From Sulfurimicrobium sp031426915 (GTDB lineage Bacteria > Pseudomonadota > Gammaproteobacteria > Burkholderiales > Sulfuricellaceae), in the NCBI GenBank assembly GCA_031426915.1, contig JASJPB010000036.1, forward strand, positions 1 through 64,000: a DNA stretch of 64,000 nt, written 5' to 3'. The notes under the pieces were generated by a model. That model saw nothing but the letters and a program-made list of their open reading frames with translations, made no database searches and was not told the origin of the DNA. Positions 19,251 through 28,079 of the stretch are shown in pieces. The position numbers and the translations under genes were made by a program. Each line of letters begins with the position of its first letter. Position 1 is the stretch's first letter.

Positions 19251-20430
19251 TTCAGTCCGCATCAAACAGGTGCTCGACCAAACCCTGGCCTGGAGCAAGG
19301 CGCAGGGGTATATGGAGTGGACCAAGCACGATGCCCTGAACAGTCCACTGCTCTTCGCTCTGTTCGGACATCACAGGATTAGCCGCATCCTGGCCACGCA
19401 GGCGGTGATGCGATTCCCCATTAACCTGCGCCCGTTGCTGGGCGTCCCGAAGAGCCACAACCCAAAGGGTTTGGCGCTGTTTGTCATGGCGCTCCTTGAC
19501 GCTTTTTCTTCGACAGGCGATCAGGCATATCTTGACGAAGCAAACAAGTTGCTCGACCAGTTGCTTGCCCTGCGCTCGCCCGAAAACTGGCACGGCGACT
19601 GCTGGGGCTACCAGTATCCTTGGCAGGATCTGGGATTCTACGCCCCCAGGGCAACGCCCAACGCAGTCGTAACCGCTTTCGTGTGCGAGGCCTTCCTCCA
19701 TGCATACCGGGTTACAGGCAACGAAACTCACCTTGGACCGGTAGAATCGGCGGTACGCTTTTTTCTCAACGATCTCGCCATACTCAAGGATACAGACGAA
19801 GAACTTTGCTTCGGCTACATGCCATTGCCGATGTCGATGCGGGTGATGGATGTGTCCATTCTGATCGCCGCAGTATTGGCGCAGCTATATGCAATTCGCG
19901 GCGATATTAGCTTGCGCGACACGGCGCTACGCCTCACACGCTATGTGGTAAACCGGCAAACCTCTGAAGGGGCATGGTTTTACACCGATCCGCCGGAAGA
20001 TTCGCCAGTAAAGATCGATAACTACCATACCGGCTTTATCGTTGATGCCCTGGGCCGTGTGATGTTCGCGCTGAAAATAGATACCTGGCGCGATCAACAT
20101 CGTCGTGGTGTGGCTTTCTACGCAGCCCACCTGTTTAATCCGGATGGCTCACCACGCTGGATGAGCAATCGCAACTATCCCCACGACATCCACGGGGCGG
20201 CGCAGGGCATCCTCACTTTCAGTGCAACGGATAACCGCGCCCATTACCCCCAGTTGGCATCCCGGGTGATTGATTGGGTGCTGGCCCGGATGTACCATGC
20301 CGAAGGCCGTTTCTATTATCAGGAAACCCGTTACCGCGTGAAAAAATTCACTTTCATCCGCTGGTGCAACGCATGGATGTGCCGTGCCCTTGCCAGCAAT
20401 CTCCTGAGCTTTACCCATGACAAAAATTGA
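19240..20430 (+). CDS. Conserved alpha/alpha-barrel-like protein of polysaccharide clusters, function unknown
   Basis: 396 residues, start MSADSVRIKQ chosen because it overlaps the asnB end by only 11 bases. There is no signal peptide. The repeated helical pattern with aromatic-rich loops (WGYQYPWQDLGFY, NYHTGFIVDALG, WMSNRNYPHDIHG, FYYQETRYRVKKF) suggests an alpha/alpha toroid, as in six-hairpin glycosidases, epimerases and lyases. No catalytic motif was identified. Its place between the amidotransferase and a methyltransferase suggests work on the same glycan. Confidence 0.7.
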   Translation: MSADSVRIKQVLDQTLAWSKAQGYMEWTKHDALNSPLLFALFGHHRISRILATQAVMRFPINLRPLLGVPKSHNPKGLALFVMALLDAFSSTGDQAYLDEANKLLDQLLALRSPENWHGDCWGYQYPWQDLGFYAPRATPNAVVTAFVCEAFLHAYRVTGNETHLGPVESAVRFFLNDLAILKDTDEELCFGYMPLPMSMRVMDVSILIAAVLAQLYAIRGDISLRDTALRLTRYVVNRQTSEGAWFYTDPPEDSPVKIDNYHTGFIVDALGRVMFALKIDTWRDQHRRGVAFYAAHLFNPDGSPRWMSNRNYPHDIHGAAQGILTFSATDNRAHYPQLASRVIDWVLARMYHAEGRFYYQETRYRVKKFTFIRWCNAWMCRALASNLLSFTHDKN

Positions 20431-21199
20431 GCCGGCTTCACCCGAAATACGAGAAGATCTTACCCCGCAAATCCGCGACTTCTGGACCCGCAGAGTCAAC
20501 GCCGAGCGCATTATGGGTCGTGATGTCACGAATCACGAGCGCGGCGAGGATGGGTATTTCCACGATCTGGAAACTCAACGCTACCGCTCGCACCGTCACC
20601 TGCTGCCATGGATCAATGCCATGACCCCGGGCAAAACCGTGTTGGAGATTGGTAGCGGCGTCGGCCTCGATACCTACACCATGGCACGTCATGGGCTCCA
20701 GGTAACAGCCGTTGACCTTACCGACGTTGGCGTGGCCACGGCGCGCCAGCGTTTTCTGCGCCACCAGATGCCGGCGAATTTTCTGGCAACGGATGCCTGC
20801 CACCTGCCGTTCCCGCAAGACAGTTTTGACTACGTTTACTCCTTTGGGGTGCTGCATCACGTTGCCGATACCGAAAAGAGCATCCGCGAGGTGCACCGGG
20901 TACTGAAACCAGGCGGGGAGGCGCGCATCATGCTGTATCACCGGCACTCGCTGAATGAAATTGTCCACCGGATGCTGGGGGTGCCTTTCGAGGAAAAAGA
21001 TGAGCTTTGTCCGGTGGTGCGGCGCTTTACGGTGAATGAGGTGCGCGAATTGTTTCGCGACTTCAGCAAGGTGAAAATCCAGGTCGAATATCTGTATGGA
21101 GAGGGCTACGGCAAGCTGTTCAGGCTCACGCCGCGCTGGCTCTACGACATATTGTCCGTGCGCTGGGGTTGGCATCTCATGATTGCGGCCAAGAAGTAA
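20417..21199 (+). CDS. SAM-dependent methyltransferase (class I)
   Basis: 260 residues. A Rossmann SAM site is visible: VLEIGSGVGLDTYTMARHG (motif I), VTAVDLTDVGV (acidic loop), LPFPQDSFDYVYSFGVLHH (motif IV) and REVHRVLKPGGEARIMLYH. This is the Methyltransf_11 type, used on small molecules and sugars. It overlaps the preceding gene by 14 bases and shares TAATG with the radical SAM gene, so it belongs to the same operon. The substrate is unknown. Confidence 0.88.
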   Translation: MTKIEPASPEIREDLTPQIRDFWTRRVNAERIMGRDVTNHERGEDGYFHDLETQRYRSHRHLLPWINAMTPGKTVLEIGSGVGLDTYTMARHGLQVTAVDLTDVGVATARQRFLRHQMPANFLATDACHLPFPQDSFDYVYSFGVLHHVADTEKSIREVHRVLKPGGEARIMLYHRHSLNEIVHRMLGVPFEEKDELCPVVRRFTVNEVRELFRDFSKVKIQVEYLYGEGYGKLFRLTPRWLYDILSVRWGWHLMIAAKK

Positions 21200-22299
21200 T
21201 GTCGGGCTTCCATCTCTTGCGCAATGAGGCAGGGCGCGCCCTGCTTTCACCCCTGACCGGCGGTCGCGCCTCCGCCCTTATCCGCCCCACGATTGCCGCC
21301 ATTTATATCACCAAACATTGCAACTCTCGGTGCACGATGTGCGACTTCTGGAAAAACGAGCGTGATCCCGGTGAACTAAGCAGTGAGCAATGGGGCGTCG
21401 TATTCTCGCGGCTGAAAGCCTTCGGGGTGGATTTTGTGGGCGTCAACGCATCCGGCGAGATGTTCACCCGCCGTGACGTGTTCGATATCCTCGGACACCT
21501 GCGTGATCTTGGCATGGGTTTTGGGGTGAATTCCAACGGCACGCTGTTTACTCCAACCAAGGCGCGGCGACTGGCTGAACTGGGGCCGCGCGCCGTCACC
21601 CTTGGTCTGGATGGGGTGGGAGATGCAGCCTATCTGGCAACTCGCGGACTGAAAAACGGTTTCACAAAAATATCGCGCCACATCGACAATCTAAAGCGTG
21701 AAGGCATCAGGAACATCGGCATTGGCACCGTGCTGATGGAGCAGAATCTCTATGAGTGGGTGGGTTTGGCGCAGTTTGCGCTGGACAAGGGGTTGTCAGG
21801 CATCCGTTTTACCGCCCACCACGATGCCTATTTCACGCCAGAAGGCGAAGCGCACCCTTCCGTTTACACCGCCCCTTCGTTCCTCAATGCGGTGGAAGGG
21901 CAAATCGAGAAGCTGATCGAGCTGAAACGCAGGACGGGGATTGTCAAAAACAGCGAGGCCTATCTCCGGCGTGTAACAGCGTTTTACCGTGATCAGAAGA
22001 ATTACTTTCCGGTACCTTGCCTGCAAGGCTCCAACCGTATTGAAATCGACGTTTATGGGAATGTCACCCTGTGCTCCTTCGTCACCGAGTCGTTGGGAAA
22101 TCTGGTCCAGCAGGAAATGGAGGAAATCTGGCTATCAGAGCAGCATCGACGCGCGCGAGAGGATGCTTTCGAGGGCAACTGCCCCAAATGCTTCCTGTCT
22201 TGCTATGGAGAAGAAAACCTTCGCCTGTCATCCACTGGATTTCTGCCCACCCTGGCCAACTCGGTGCGGCGAGGAGCTCTTTTGTTAGGGCCTCGGTGA
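21199..22299 (+). CDS. Radical SAM enzyme with SPASM domain
   Basis: 366 residues. The CX3CX2C cluster motif is complete (C41, C45, C48 in KHCNSRCTMCDFW) after a TIAAIYITK strand. The C-terminal SPASM/twitch part has cysteines in VTLCSFVTES and NCPKCFLSC, likely ligands of auxiliary iron-sulfur clusters. SPASM enzymes act on peptides, nucleotides or sugars by radical chemistry. No RiPP precursor peptide was seen nearby; flanking methyltransferases and glycan genes suggest a sugar or lipid substrate. The start at 21199 overlaps the previous stop by one base; a longer frame to 21169 exists. Confidence 0.87.
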   Translation: MSGFHLLRNEAGRALLSPLTGGRASALIRPTIAAIYITKHCNSRCTMCDFWKNERDPGELSSEQWGVVFSRLKAFGVDFVGVNASGEMFTRRDVFDILGHLRDLGMGFGVNSNGTLFTPTKARRLAELGPRAVTLGLDGVGDAAYLATRGLKNGFTKISRHIDNLKREGIRNIGIGTVLMEQNLYEWVGLAQFALDKGLSGIRFTAHHDAYFTPEGEAHPSVYTAPSFLNAVEGQIEKLIELKRRTGIVKNSEAYLRRVTAFYRDQKNYFPVPCLQGSNRIEIDVYGNVTLCSFVTESLGNLVQQEMEEIWLSEQHRRAREDAFEGNCPKCFLSCYGEENLRLSSTGFLPTLANSVRRGALLLGPR

Positions 22300-22309
22300 G
22301 CGCTTAATC

Positions 22310-22987
22310 ATGAGCAATTATTACAGCAAAGAAAAGAATTTTTGGGACAACAAGGGTGAAATAGCCTACCAATCGTTGTCAGTGTTTGATCAAAATAGAA
22401 TTGACAGTTGGATCAGTTGGTCCGGGAACGGTTGGGTACTCGATATCGGCGGCGGCTCGGGAATCGTAGGCAGGTTGTTAGCGGAGAAGCAAAATACGAA
22501 ATGTGTGTGCATAGACATTTCTTTGCCCATGCTAAGGCACTCTACAGTTCCTGGTGTGCAGTCTGACGCTTTGGCTTTGCCCTTTCGCGACGAGTGTTTT
22601 GATCTGGTGGTGGCGGCAGCCTTTTTTCATCACCTGCCAGGCAGAGAGGAGCAACTGCTGGGTGAAATATTCCGTGTGCTGAAGCGTGGAGGACGGCTGA
22701 TTGCTTATGACCCAAGTGCACTGTGCCTGCAAAATCGTTTGTTCATGACGGATAATGCATTTCGCCTTAAAACCTTCAGCCCGGATGAACGTCCAGTTGC
22801 ACCAGGGTTGTTACGCGCCAAGGCGCTTGCCATTGGGTATCGGGAATTTGGTTTCCGTCTTTTCTCTTTCCGTAATCAGAGGCTAACAGTATTCGAGGCC
22901 GTCCAGCGCTACCTGCTTAGCCCTTTGGCAATCGGCCCCTTGCGTCCTTTGCTCGAACGCTGGTTTTTCTGGCAGGTAAAGAAGTAG
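22310..22987 (+). CDS. SAM-dependent methyltransferase (class I)
   Basis: 225 residues with WVLDIGGGSGIVGRLLAEK, a CVCIDISLPML acidic loop, ALPFRDECFDLVVAAAFFHH and FRVLKRGGRLIAYDPS. It is a Methyltransf_11-type enzyme of unknown substrate, the last gene of the plus-strand glycan series. Only 8 bases separate its stop from the stop of the convergent minus-strand operon, with no obvious terminator between. Base composition is more AT-rich than in the genes just upstream. Confidence 0.85.
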   Translation: MSNYYSKEKNFWDNKGEIAYQSLSVFDQNRIDSWISWSGNGWVLDIGGGSGIVGRLLAEKQNTKCVCIDISLPMLRHSTVPGVQSDALALPFRDECFDLVVAAAFFHHLPGREEQLLGEIFRVLKRGGRLIAYDPSALCLQNRLFMTDNAFRLKTFSPDERPVAPGLLRAKALAIGYREFGFRLFSFRNQRLTVFEAVQRYLLSPLAIGPLRPLLERWFFWQVKK

Positions 22988-22995
22988 TCCGTTTT

Positions 22996-23928
22996 TCATG
23001 CATCTCGGGCGTATGGCCTGGTCAACAACCACAACCCGGCAGGCAACCAGGTGATGAGCATTATCATGACACGCAGCACCAGGTAAGCAGATAACACGTC
23101 CACCTCGGTCACTCCAAGGCTGCTGAACAGCACTACCCCAGCGGTTTCTGCCGTTCCCAACCCATTGAGACTAATGGGAATATAGGCTGTGAGCGAGCTG
23201 ATTGCCACTAACGGAATAACCTGCCATGGATTTATCCCGTGGTAGCCCATAGCCAGGAAGACAAGCCAGTATGAAAGCCCAGACAACGCGATCTTGAGCG
23301 CGCTCAACAGGATATTTGCTGCTGTGCGCCCGGAATGACTCAAGAGAACATGCAGGGTTTCAACCAAGGCTCCTGAAACAAATTCAGAGATTGCCGTAAA
23401 CCTGGTGCCAAAGAAGGAAAAAACAAATTTGCGTTTCCATGCGGCAAGGCCGAACAGCATGAGGAAAATAGCGAGCCACTCCCAGAAAATGGCCGGGGGC
23501 GATAGATTCCCGATTCCCCATGCCGCACAGGCTGTCGTTAACGCAAATGAAATCAATTTGTCGGCAAAGCTACGCCCCAAGCTTGTTGAAAAGTTGATTC
23601 CGTGCCGACGGAGCAAAGTGGCGAGGCTGGCCAAGTCGCCCACCTGACCAGGAAAAATCAGTCCTACCCCCCAAGATAACCAGAACAGTGGCAGAAAAAC
23701 AGTGAAGGTGAGCTTGTTTTCCAAATTGACGAAAAGGAAGGTATTCACCGCACCAATCAATCCGGAGCACACAATTAACACCGCCGCTGCCGCGACCCAA
23801 CGCAGGTTCAGGGATGCTAATGAAGATGCAACTTGCTGTGGGTCGAAATAGAGAATGAGCGAACCGAACAAGGCAACGCCAAATACGGTGCGAATTAGTC
23901 GAACTTTCTTGGTGGAAAGATTATTCAC
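22996..23928 (-). CDS. UPF0104 / lysylphosphatidylglycerol synthase TM-region family membrane protein
   Basis: 310 residues with about eight hydrophobic helices and a short basic N terminus (MNNLSTKKVRLIRT). The pattern, including WLSWGVGLIFPGQVGD and PISLNGLGTAETAGVVLF, matches the UPF0104 (AglD/YbhN-like) family. Members are integral membrane proteins in lipid and glycolipid pathways; some are proposed to move or modify lipid-linked intermediates. It is last in the ten-gene operon and overlaps the upstream methyltransferase gene by 8 bases. Confidence 0.8.
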   Translation of the reverse strand: MNNLSTKKVRLIRTVFGVALFGSLILYFDPQQVASSLASLNLRWVAAAAVLIVCSGLIGAVNTFLFVNLENKLTFTVFLPLFWLSWGVGLIFPGQVGDLASLATLLRRHGINFSTSLGRSFADKLISFALTTACAAWGIGNLSPPAIFWEWLAIFLMLFGLAAWKRKFVFSFFGTRFTAISEFVSGALVETLHVLLSHSGRTAANILLSALKIALSGLSYWLVFLAMGYHGINPWQVIPLVAISSLTAYIPISLNGLGTAETAGVVLFSSLGVTEVDVLSAYLVLRVMIMLITWLPAGLWLLTRPYARDA

Positions 23929-24775
23929 CGAGATCTGGGTCAGCGTGGATTAGGTCTTCGTCATCGTCAGTGGGACTGATTGTCTTCGGCGATTTGCGTG
24001 CGATGACCCAAACGCCTGCGCCAAACTTTGGATTGCTCTTGTGCCCCAGCCATGCAACAAAGTTAAGCAACGGGAAAGTCATTGCATAGAACAATTTGTT
24101 TTTTTCTTCGGCGGCAGTGATGGCATAGCCCAGGTTGTTGGCCAGGTTTTCCAGGAAACCATAGCTGAACCCGGTCCGTTCCACGGTGAACCCCGCTCGG
24201 CGCACCCGTTCAACGATTTCCGGTAGATGGTAGCCAGGACGCACATGGCCAGGAACCTCGAAGTTCCGTGTCCTTTTAAACACAGGCCAGCGCCGGTAGT
24301 AATGAGGCACATGTACCACCAGGACGCCGTCGCCACGCATGGCGCGATATAAGCCGCGCAGCACACCAAGATCGTCTTGAATGTGCTCCAGATTGTCTAC
24401 TGACACCACCAAATCATATTGCCCATCGGCGTCAAGCTGAGTGAGGTCGGCAAGATGAAAATGGCAGTTTGAAAGTCCCATGCGGTCTGCAATATGCTGG
24501 TTGCGTTTCTGGCCTTCAGCATTCAGGTCGATAGCATCGACTATCGCTTCAGAATAGCGTTTTGCCAGCAGCCGGCTGATGACGCCGCGACCGCAACCGG
24601 CGTCAAGAATTCGCGTAGCATCGAGGGGCAACAACCGCTCCAGTCGACGCAGGCGAATGCGGAGGCCAATAATGGGGATGCCGAGAAAGCGACAGTAACA
24701 ACGCGCCAAGAAACCCATGGAGGAGTCCCAATAGAGTTCACTGCCGGGAAGTCCCATATTATTTAAAGCCGCCAT
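23921..24775 (-). CDS. SAM-dependent methyltransferase (class I)
   Basis: 284 residues. Motif I ILDAGCGRGVISRLLAKRY, the IDLNAEGQKRN loop, YDLVVSVDNLEHI and RGDGVLVVHVPHYYRR are clear. A UbiE/Methyltransf_11-like enzyme; the sugar or lipid it modifies is unknown. It shares one base (TGATG) with the CmcI-like gene before it and overlaps the membrane protein gene after it, so it is translated as part of the operon. Confidence 0.85.
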   Translation of the reverse strand: MAALNNMGLPGSELYWDSSMGFLARCYCRFLGIPIIGLRIRLRRLERLLPLDATRILDAGCGRGVISRLLAKRYSEAIVDAIDLNAEGQKRNQHIADRMGLSNCHFHLADLTQLDADGQYDLVVSVDNLEHIQDDLGVLRGLYRAMRGDGVLVVHVPHYYRRWPVFKRTRNFEVPGHVRPGYHLPEIVERVRRAGFTVERTGFSYGFLENLANNLGYAITAAEEKNKLFYAMTFPLLNFVAWLGHKSNPKFGAGVWVIARKSPKTISPTDDDEDLIHADPDLGE

Positions 24776-25554
24776 CAGCTCACCCGCTTCAAATACCCAT
24801 CTGGCGCGACGGTAATCAGTAGCTTGTTCTGGATGCTCTTGTCAATTTCGAATTCAGGGTGGGTCTTGAGATATTCCCAAACAGCTGTCTTGGGGTTGTC
24901 GCCCGGGCTCCATGGACGGTCGGGAAACATGTCGGCGGGCATGTCTTCAATGAATGTATCGAAGACTACACAATAGCTGCCGACGCTGGTGAGCGGAGCA
25001 TAGGCTTCGAGTTCTGCCAGAACATGCTCGTGGGTGTGGTTGGAATCGAGACAGACCAGCACGCACCCGTAGTTCGCGGCGACGGCATGCACCTGCCCGA
25101 TGATCTCGGGGGCAATGCTGGAGCCCTGGATCATCTGAATGCGTGAAGCCATGGGATGCGCCTCTATGGCGGCGCGGTTATGTGCGCGGATATCGATGTC
25201 GATGCCCAGCACTCTGCGGCGCGAGATTTTCGGGTCGAGTTTCTCACCCGCCTCGATGGCGTCACACATATCCAGCAGCGCCAGCATGGTGGCACTGAAT
25301 ATGAGCGATCCGCCGTGGGCAATGCCGGTTTCGATGATGAGATCCGGCTTGACCCGCCAGATCAATTCCTGCATGGAGACCATGTCCTGGGGACATTGAA
25401 TGATGGGGCGGCCCAGCCAGTCGAAGTTGTAAACATACATGCGTCGCATCGATTCGCCCAACCAAGCCAGCGATTGTTGCTGAAATTCTGCATCGACGCC
25501 ATAACCCGCCACGCGGATGCGTCTTTCATGTTCGAACTGATCTGTCTGATTCAT
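24775..25554 (-). CDS. CmcI-like (cephalosporin hydroxylase family) methyltransferase
   Basis: 259 residues of the RMNT/CmcI family. Marks: VKPDLIIETGIAHGGSLIFS (SAM loop), VLGIDIDIRAHN, QGSSIAPEIIGQV and LVCLDSNHTHEHVLAELEAY. Despite the name, many members are sugar O-methyltransferases, such as the rhamnosyl methyltransferases of glycopeptidolipids. In an operon that builds a branched 6-deoxy sugar, an O-methyltransferase role is the best inference. A 25-base gap separates it from the SDR gene upstream. Confidence 0.85.
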   Translation of the reverse strand: MNQTDQFEHERRIRVAGYGVDAEFQQQSLAWLGESMRRMYVYNFDWLGRPIIQCPQDMVSMQELIWRVKPDLIIETGIAHGGSLIFSATMLALLDMCDAIEAGEKLDPKISRRRVLGIDIDIRAHNRAAIEAHPMASRIQMIQGSSIAPEIIGQVHAVAANYGCVLVCLDSNHTHEHVLAELEAYAPLTSVGSYCVVFDTFIEDMPADMFPDRPWSPGDNPKTAVWEYLKTHPEFEIDKSIQNKLLITVAPDGYLKRVS

Positions 25555-25579
25555 ATTGGCCTTTTGAATTTACTCAACT

Positions 25580-26374
25580 TCAAACCATTTTTACCAGTTG
25601 CGGAAAAACATCCAAAACGGGTGTTGGCTTAAAATCAAATTCCTTTCGTATTCGTTGTACATCAATCACCGGAAAGGATTGGAAAGGTGCATGGATATCT
25701 GTTTGCACGAGACAACCCGTGGTTTCGTGCAATGCTGCCAGCCATTGGTGATGCGCTATTTGTATGCCACTGGCTACGTTGTATATGCGATCACGACCAC
25801 CATTGGCAATGAGCCAAAGAATACGAATAACATCGTCAATCAGGATATAGTCCTTGGCCGAATCAGGATGTGTTTTCAATCGAATCAAACCTGAGCGAGC
25901 CTCTTGCAACAACCCGCCCACAAGGTTATCAGAACCCATTTCAGTTCCCACAACATTCGACAACCTGGCAACCCTTACCCTCTTTCGTTCTGACGACAGG
26001 CACAATGATTCGCCCAGCAGTTTTGAAAGGTTGTACAAGTCGGAAGGATCCTCAGGAAGCACCGCCAATACATCATCTTCGCCAGTCGTTTTTGATCTGC
26101 CATAAACTCGCGTCGAGGAAAGATACAGCAGGCTGTCGAAGTCGGCATGTTCCAGCAAATTCGACAGAACCGTCACATGCGCTCGAACGGTATCAAATGG
26201 GTGATCCCGAAAGTCTGCCGTCAGGCCGATGCAATAAAAAACATGACCCAAGGGTTGCTGTAGCACACGTGGCTCGTCTCGTTCGGGCACCCATACATCG
26301 CAACCCAGTGATTCAAGGTGGCGAACGAGGTGTCGGCCAATAAAGCCTCTCCCCCCCAGCACGGTGCACTTCAC
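25580..26374 (-). CDS. NAD(P)-dependent epimerase/dehydratase (SDR), probable nucleotide-sugar 4-ketoreductase
   Basis: 264 residues from GTG. The Rossmann loop LGGRGFIGRHLVRHL is at the very start, SSTRVYGRSK holds the catalytic Ser, and YNLSK is the Tyr-Lys pair. The extended SDR family includes ketoreductases and epimerases of nucleotide sugars; here it would reduce the 4-keto intermediate left by the C-methyltransferase and epimerase. The GTG start forms a GTGA overlap with the acyltransferase stop and has AAGGG upstream. An ATG at 26392 is also in frame but lacks a ribosome site. A G7 run encodes part of the Rossmann loop. Confidence 0.82.
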   Translation of the reverse strand: MKCTVLGGRGFIGRHLVRHLESLGCDVWVPERDEPRVLQQPLGHVFYCIGLTADFRDHPFDTVRAHVTVLSNLLEHADFDSLLYLSSTRVYGRSKTTGEDDVLAVLPEDPSDLYNLSKLLGESLCLSSERKRVRVARLSNVVGTEMGSDNLVGGLLQEARSGLIRLKTHPDSAKDYILIDDVIRILWLIANGGRDRIYNVASGIQIAHHQWLAALHETTGCLVQTDIHAPFQSFPVIDVQRIRKEFDFKPTPVLDVFPQLVKMV

Positions 26375-26859
26375 TGTCGGAAACCCTTGCATTCCAAGGG
26401 GGCGCCTGCATAGATTCCAAAAGCCTGCAGTTCACCCCGCACCACTGAGCCTGCTGCTACCACGACACCGTGGCGCAAAATTGCCCCATCGAGAATGACG
26501 CAATTAGCCCCTATCCAGACATCGTCTTCGATGAGGATACCGCCTTTGCTGGGTGCAAAACCCTGCGCGCTAATCAGTCGCCCCTTGTCACGATATGCAT
26601 GGTTGACGGGGGCGAGTGTGCAGTTCGCCGCAATGGCAACGTGGTTGCCAATCTTTATGCCATTCCCGGAATAAAGCACACAACCCGAATTGATGTATGT
26701 GTGAGTGCCAATGATCACATCTCCCGAACCGCCAGCCGGTTTGATTTTGACAAAACTGTCGATCACCGAACCGGCTCCGATGACAATTCGGCTACCCCGC
26801 ACGGAATCCTCAATATCGGCTAGTGGCGAAATATTTGCATCAGGGTGAATTTCAATCAT
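26371..26859 (-). CDS. Left-handed beta-helix acyltransferase (hexapeptide repeat)
   Basis: 162 residues made largely of hexapeptide turns (for example RIVIGAGSVIDSFVKI, VIIGTHTYINSG, IKIGNHVAIAAN, ILIEDDVWIGANCVILDGA). The H in ANCTLAPVNHAYRD may be the catalytic histidine. Such trimeric enzymes acetylate sugars with acetyl-CoA (WbbJ/NeuD-like). It overlaps the C-methyltransferase gene upstream by 4 bases (ATGA) and the SDR gene downstream by 4 bases. Confidence 0.88.
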   Translation of the reverse strand: MIEIHPDANISPLADIEDSVRGSRIVIGAGSVIDSFVKIKPAGGSGDVIIGTHTYINSGCVLYSGNGIKIGNHVAIAANCTLAPVNHAYRDKGRLISAQGFAPSKGGILIEDDVWIGANCVILDGAILRHGVVVAAGSVVRGELQAFGIYAGAPLECKGFRQ

Positions 26860-28079
26860 GCGATCTCCATCCTGGGGACTGCCGTGACGAATTTCGTGCC
26901 CAGATCTGCCAGCCGCGCGTTTTGTTGCCTGATCTCGGCGGCGATGTTCCAGGGCAGGATCACCAGATAGTCGGGACGTCGTTCGGTCAGCGCGGCCGGG
27001 GGCAGGATGGGAATGTGGCTGCCGGGCATGAACTTGCCTTGCTTGGCGACGGCAGCATCGCAGACATACGGCAACAGGTCAGGTTTTACGCCAGCATAAT
27101 TGAGCAGGGTGTTGCCCTTGGCGGCTGCGCCGTAGGCGGCCACTTTCTTGCCCGCACGTTTTTGTTCGATCAGAAAAACCAGAAGATCGTCCTTGACCCG
27201 ATCAGCCTTGGCTTGAAGATCTTGATATGTGGCGAGGGCTTGCAGGCCGAATCGCGCCTCCTCTGCCAGCATCTCGCCGACGGCGGTGGAAGTCTGGCGC
27301 GGATCATCGGCATGGCAGCCAAATACTCGCAAGCTTCCGCCATGGGTGGGAAGCAGCTCGACCTCCCACACGCGCAAAGCTGATTTCTGGAAAATACGCT
27401 GGACAGTGTAGAGCGAGAGATAGGAAAAGTGCTCGTGGTAAACCGTGTCGAACTGGGTTTCCTGAATCAGCTGCAACAGGTGTGGGAATTCCAGGGTGAT
27501 GGTGCCGCCAGGTTTGAGCGCAGCTTTAAGGCCAGCGGTGAAATTGTTGATGTCCGGTACATGGGCATAGACGTTGTTGCCGATGATCAGGTCGGCCTGC
27601 TTGCCTTGGCCTGCAATTTCACGCGCTTTTTGTTCACCGAAGAATTCTCGTAGCACGGGAATGCCGAGGGCTTCCGCAGCATCTGCGGTGCTGTCCGTGG
27701 GTTCGATGCCCAGGCACGGAATTCCGGCAGCAACGAAGTTTTTCAGCAGGTAGCCGTCGTTGGAGGCGACTTCTATCACGAAGCTGTTTGTGTCGAGCGC
27801 CAACCGCTGGCGCATGGTCTCGACGTAGCGCCTGGCGTGTTCCAGCCAGGTGACGGAGGTAGATGAGAAGTAGGCATAATCATGTCGGAAAAGCTCATCG
27901 GCCCGGGCGTAGTCTTCCGTCTGCACTAGCCAGCACTGGTCGCAAACGTAAAGTTTGAGAGGGAACCAGACTTCGGGGGTGTGCAGGTCGCTTTCCGTCA
28001 GATAAGCATTGGATGGTGGCGCAAAACCGAGATCAAGGAAAACATGTTCAAGCGGACCGTGGCAGTGGCGACAGTTCAT
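26856..28079 (-). CDS. Nucleotide-sugar C-methyltransferase (TylC3/EvaC-like)
   Basis: 407 residues with the three-part layout of sugar C-methyltransferases. The N-terminal zinc domain has C3/C6 (MNCRHCHG) and the second pair in YVCDQCWLVQ. The SAM domain has FVIEVASNDGYLLKNF and the HVPDINNF segment. The C-terminal domain has YGAAAKGNTLLNY. TylC3-type enzymes add a methyl group to C3 of a 4-keto-6-deoxy nucleotide sugar. With CDP-glucose 4,6-dehydratase next door, the substrate is probably CDP-4-keto-6-deoxyglucose or its epimer. ATGA overlaps link it to both neighbours. Confidence 0.88.
   Translation of the reverse strand: MNCRHCHGPLEHVFLDLGFAPPSNAYLTESDLHTPEVWFPLKLYVCDQCWLVQTEDYARADELFRHDYAYFSSTSVTWLEHARRYVETMRQRLALDTNSFVIEVASNDGYLLKNFVAAGIPCLGIEPTDSTADAAEALGIPVLREFFGEQKAREIAGQGKQADLIIGNNVYAHVPDINNFTAGLKAALKPGGTITLEFPHLLQLIQETQFDTVYHEHFSYLSLYTVQRIFQKSALRVWEVELLPTHGGSLRVFGCHADDPRQTSTAVGEMLAEEARFGLQALATYQDLQAKADRVKDDLLVFLIEQKRAGKKVAAYGAAAKGNTLLNYAGVKPDLLPYVCDAAVAKQGKFMPGSHIPILPPAALTERRPDYLVILPWNIAAEIRQQNARLADLGTKFVTAVPRMEIA

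Noticed and set aside
21000..22400. RiPP precursor peptide near the radical SAM/SPASM gene
   Set aside because: No short frame with its own ribosome site and a Cys/Ser/Thr-rich core was found in the tightly packed region.
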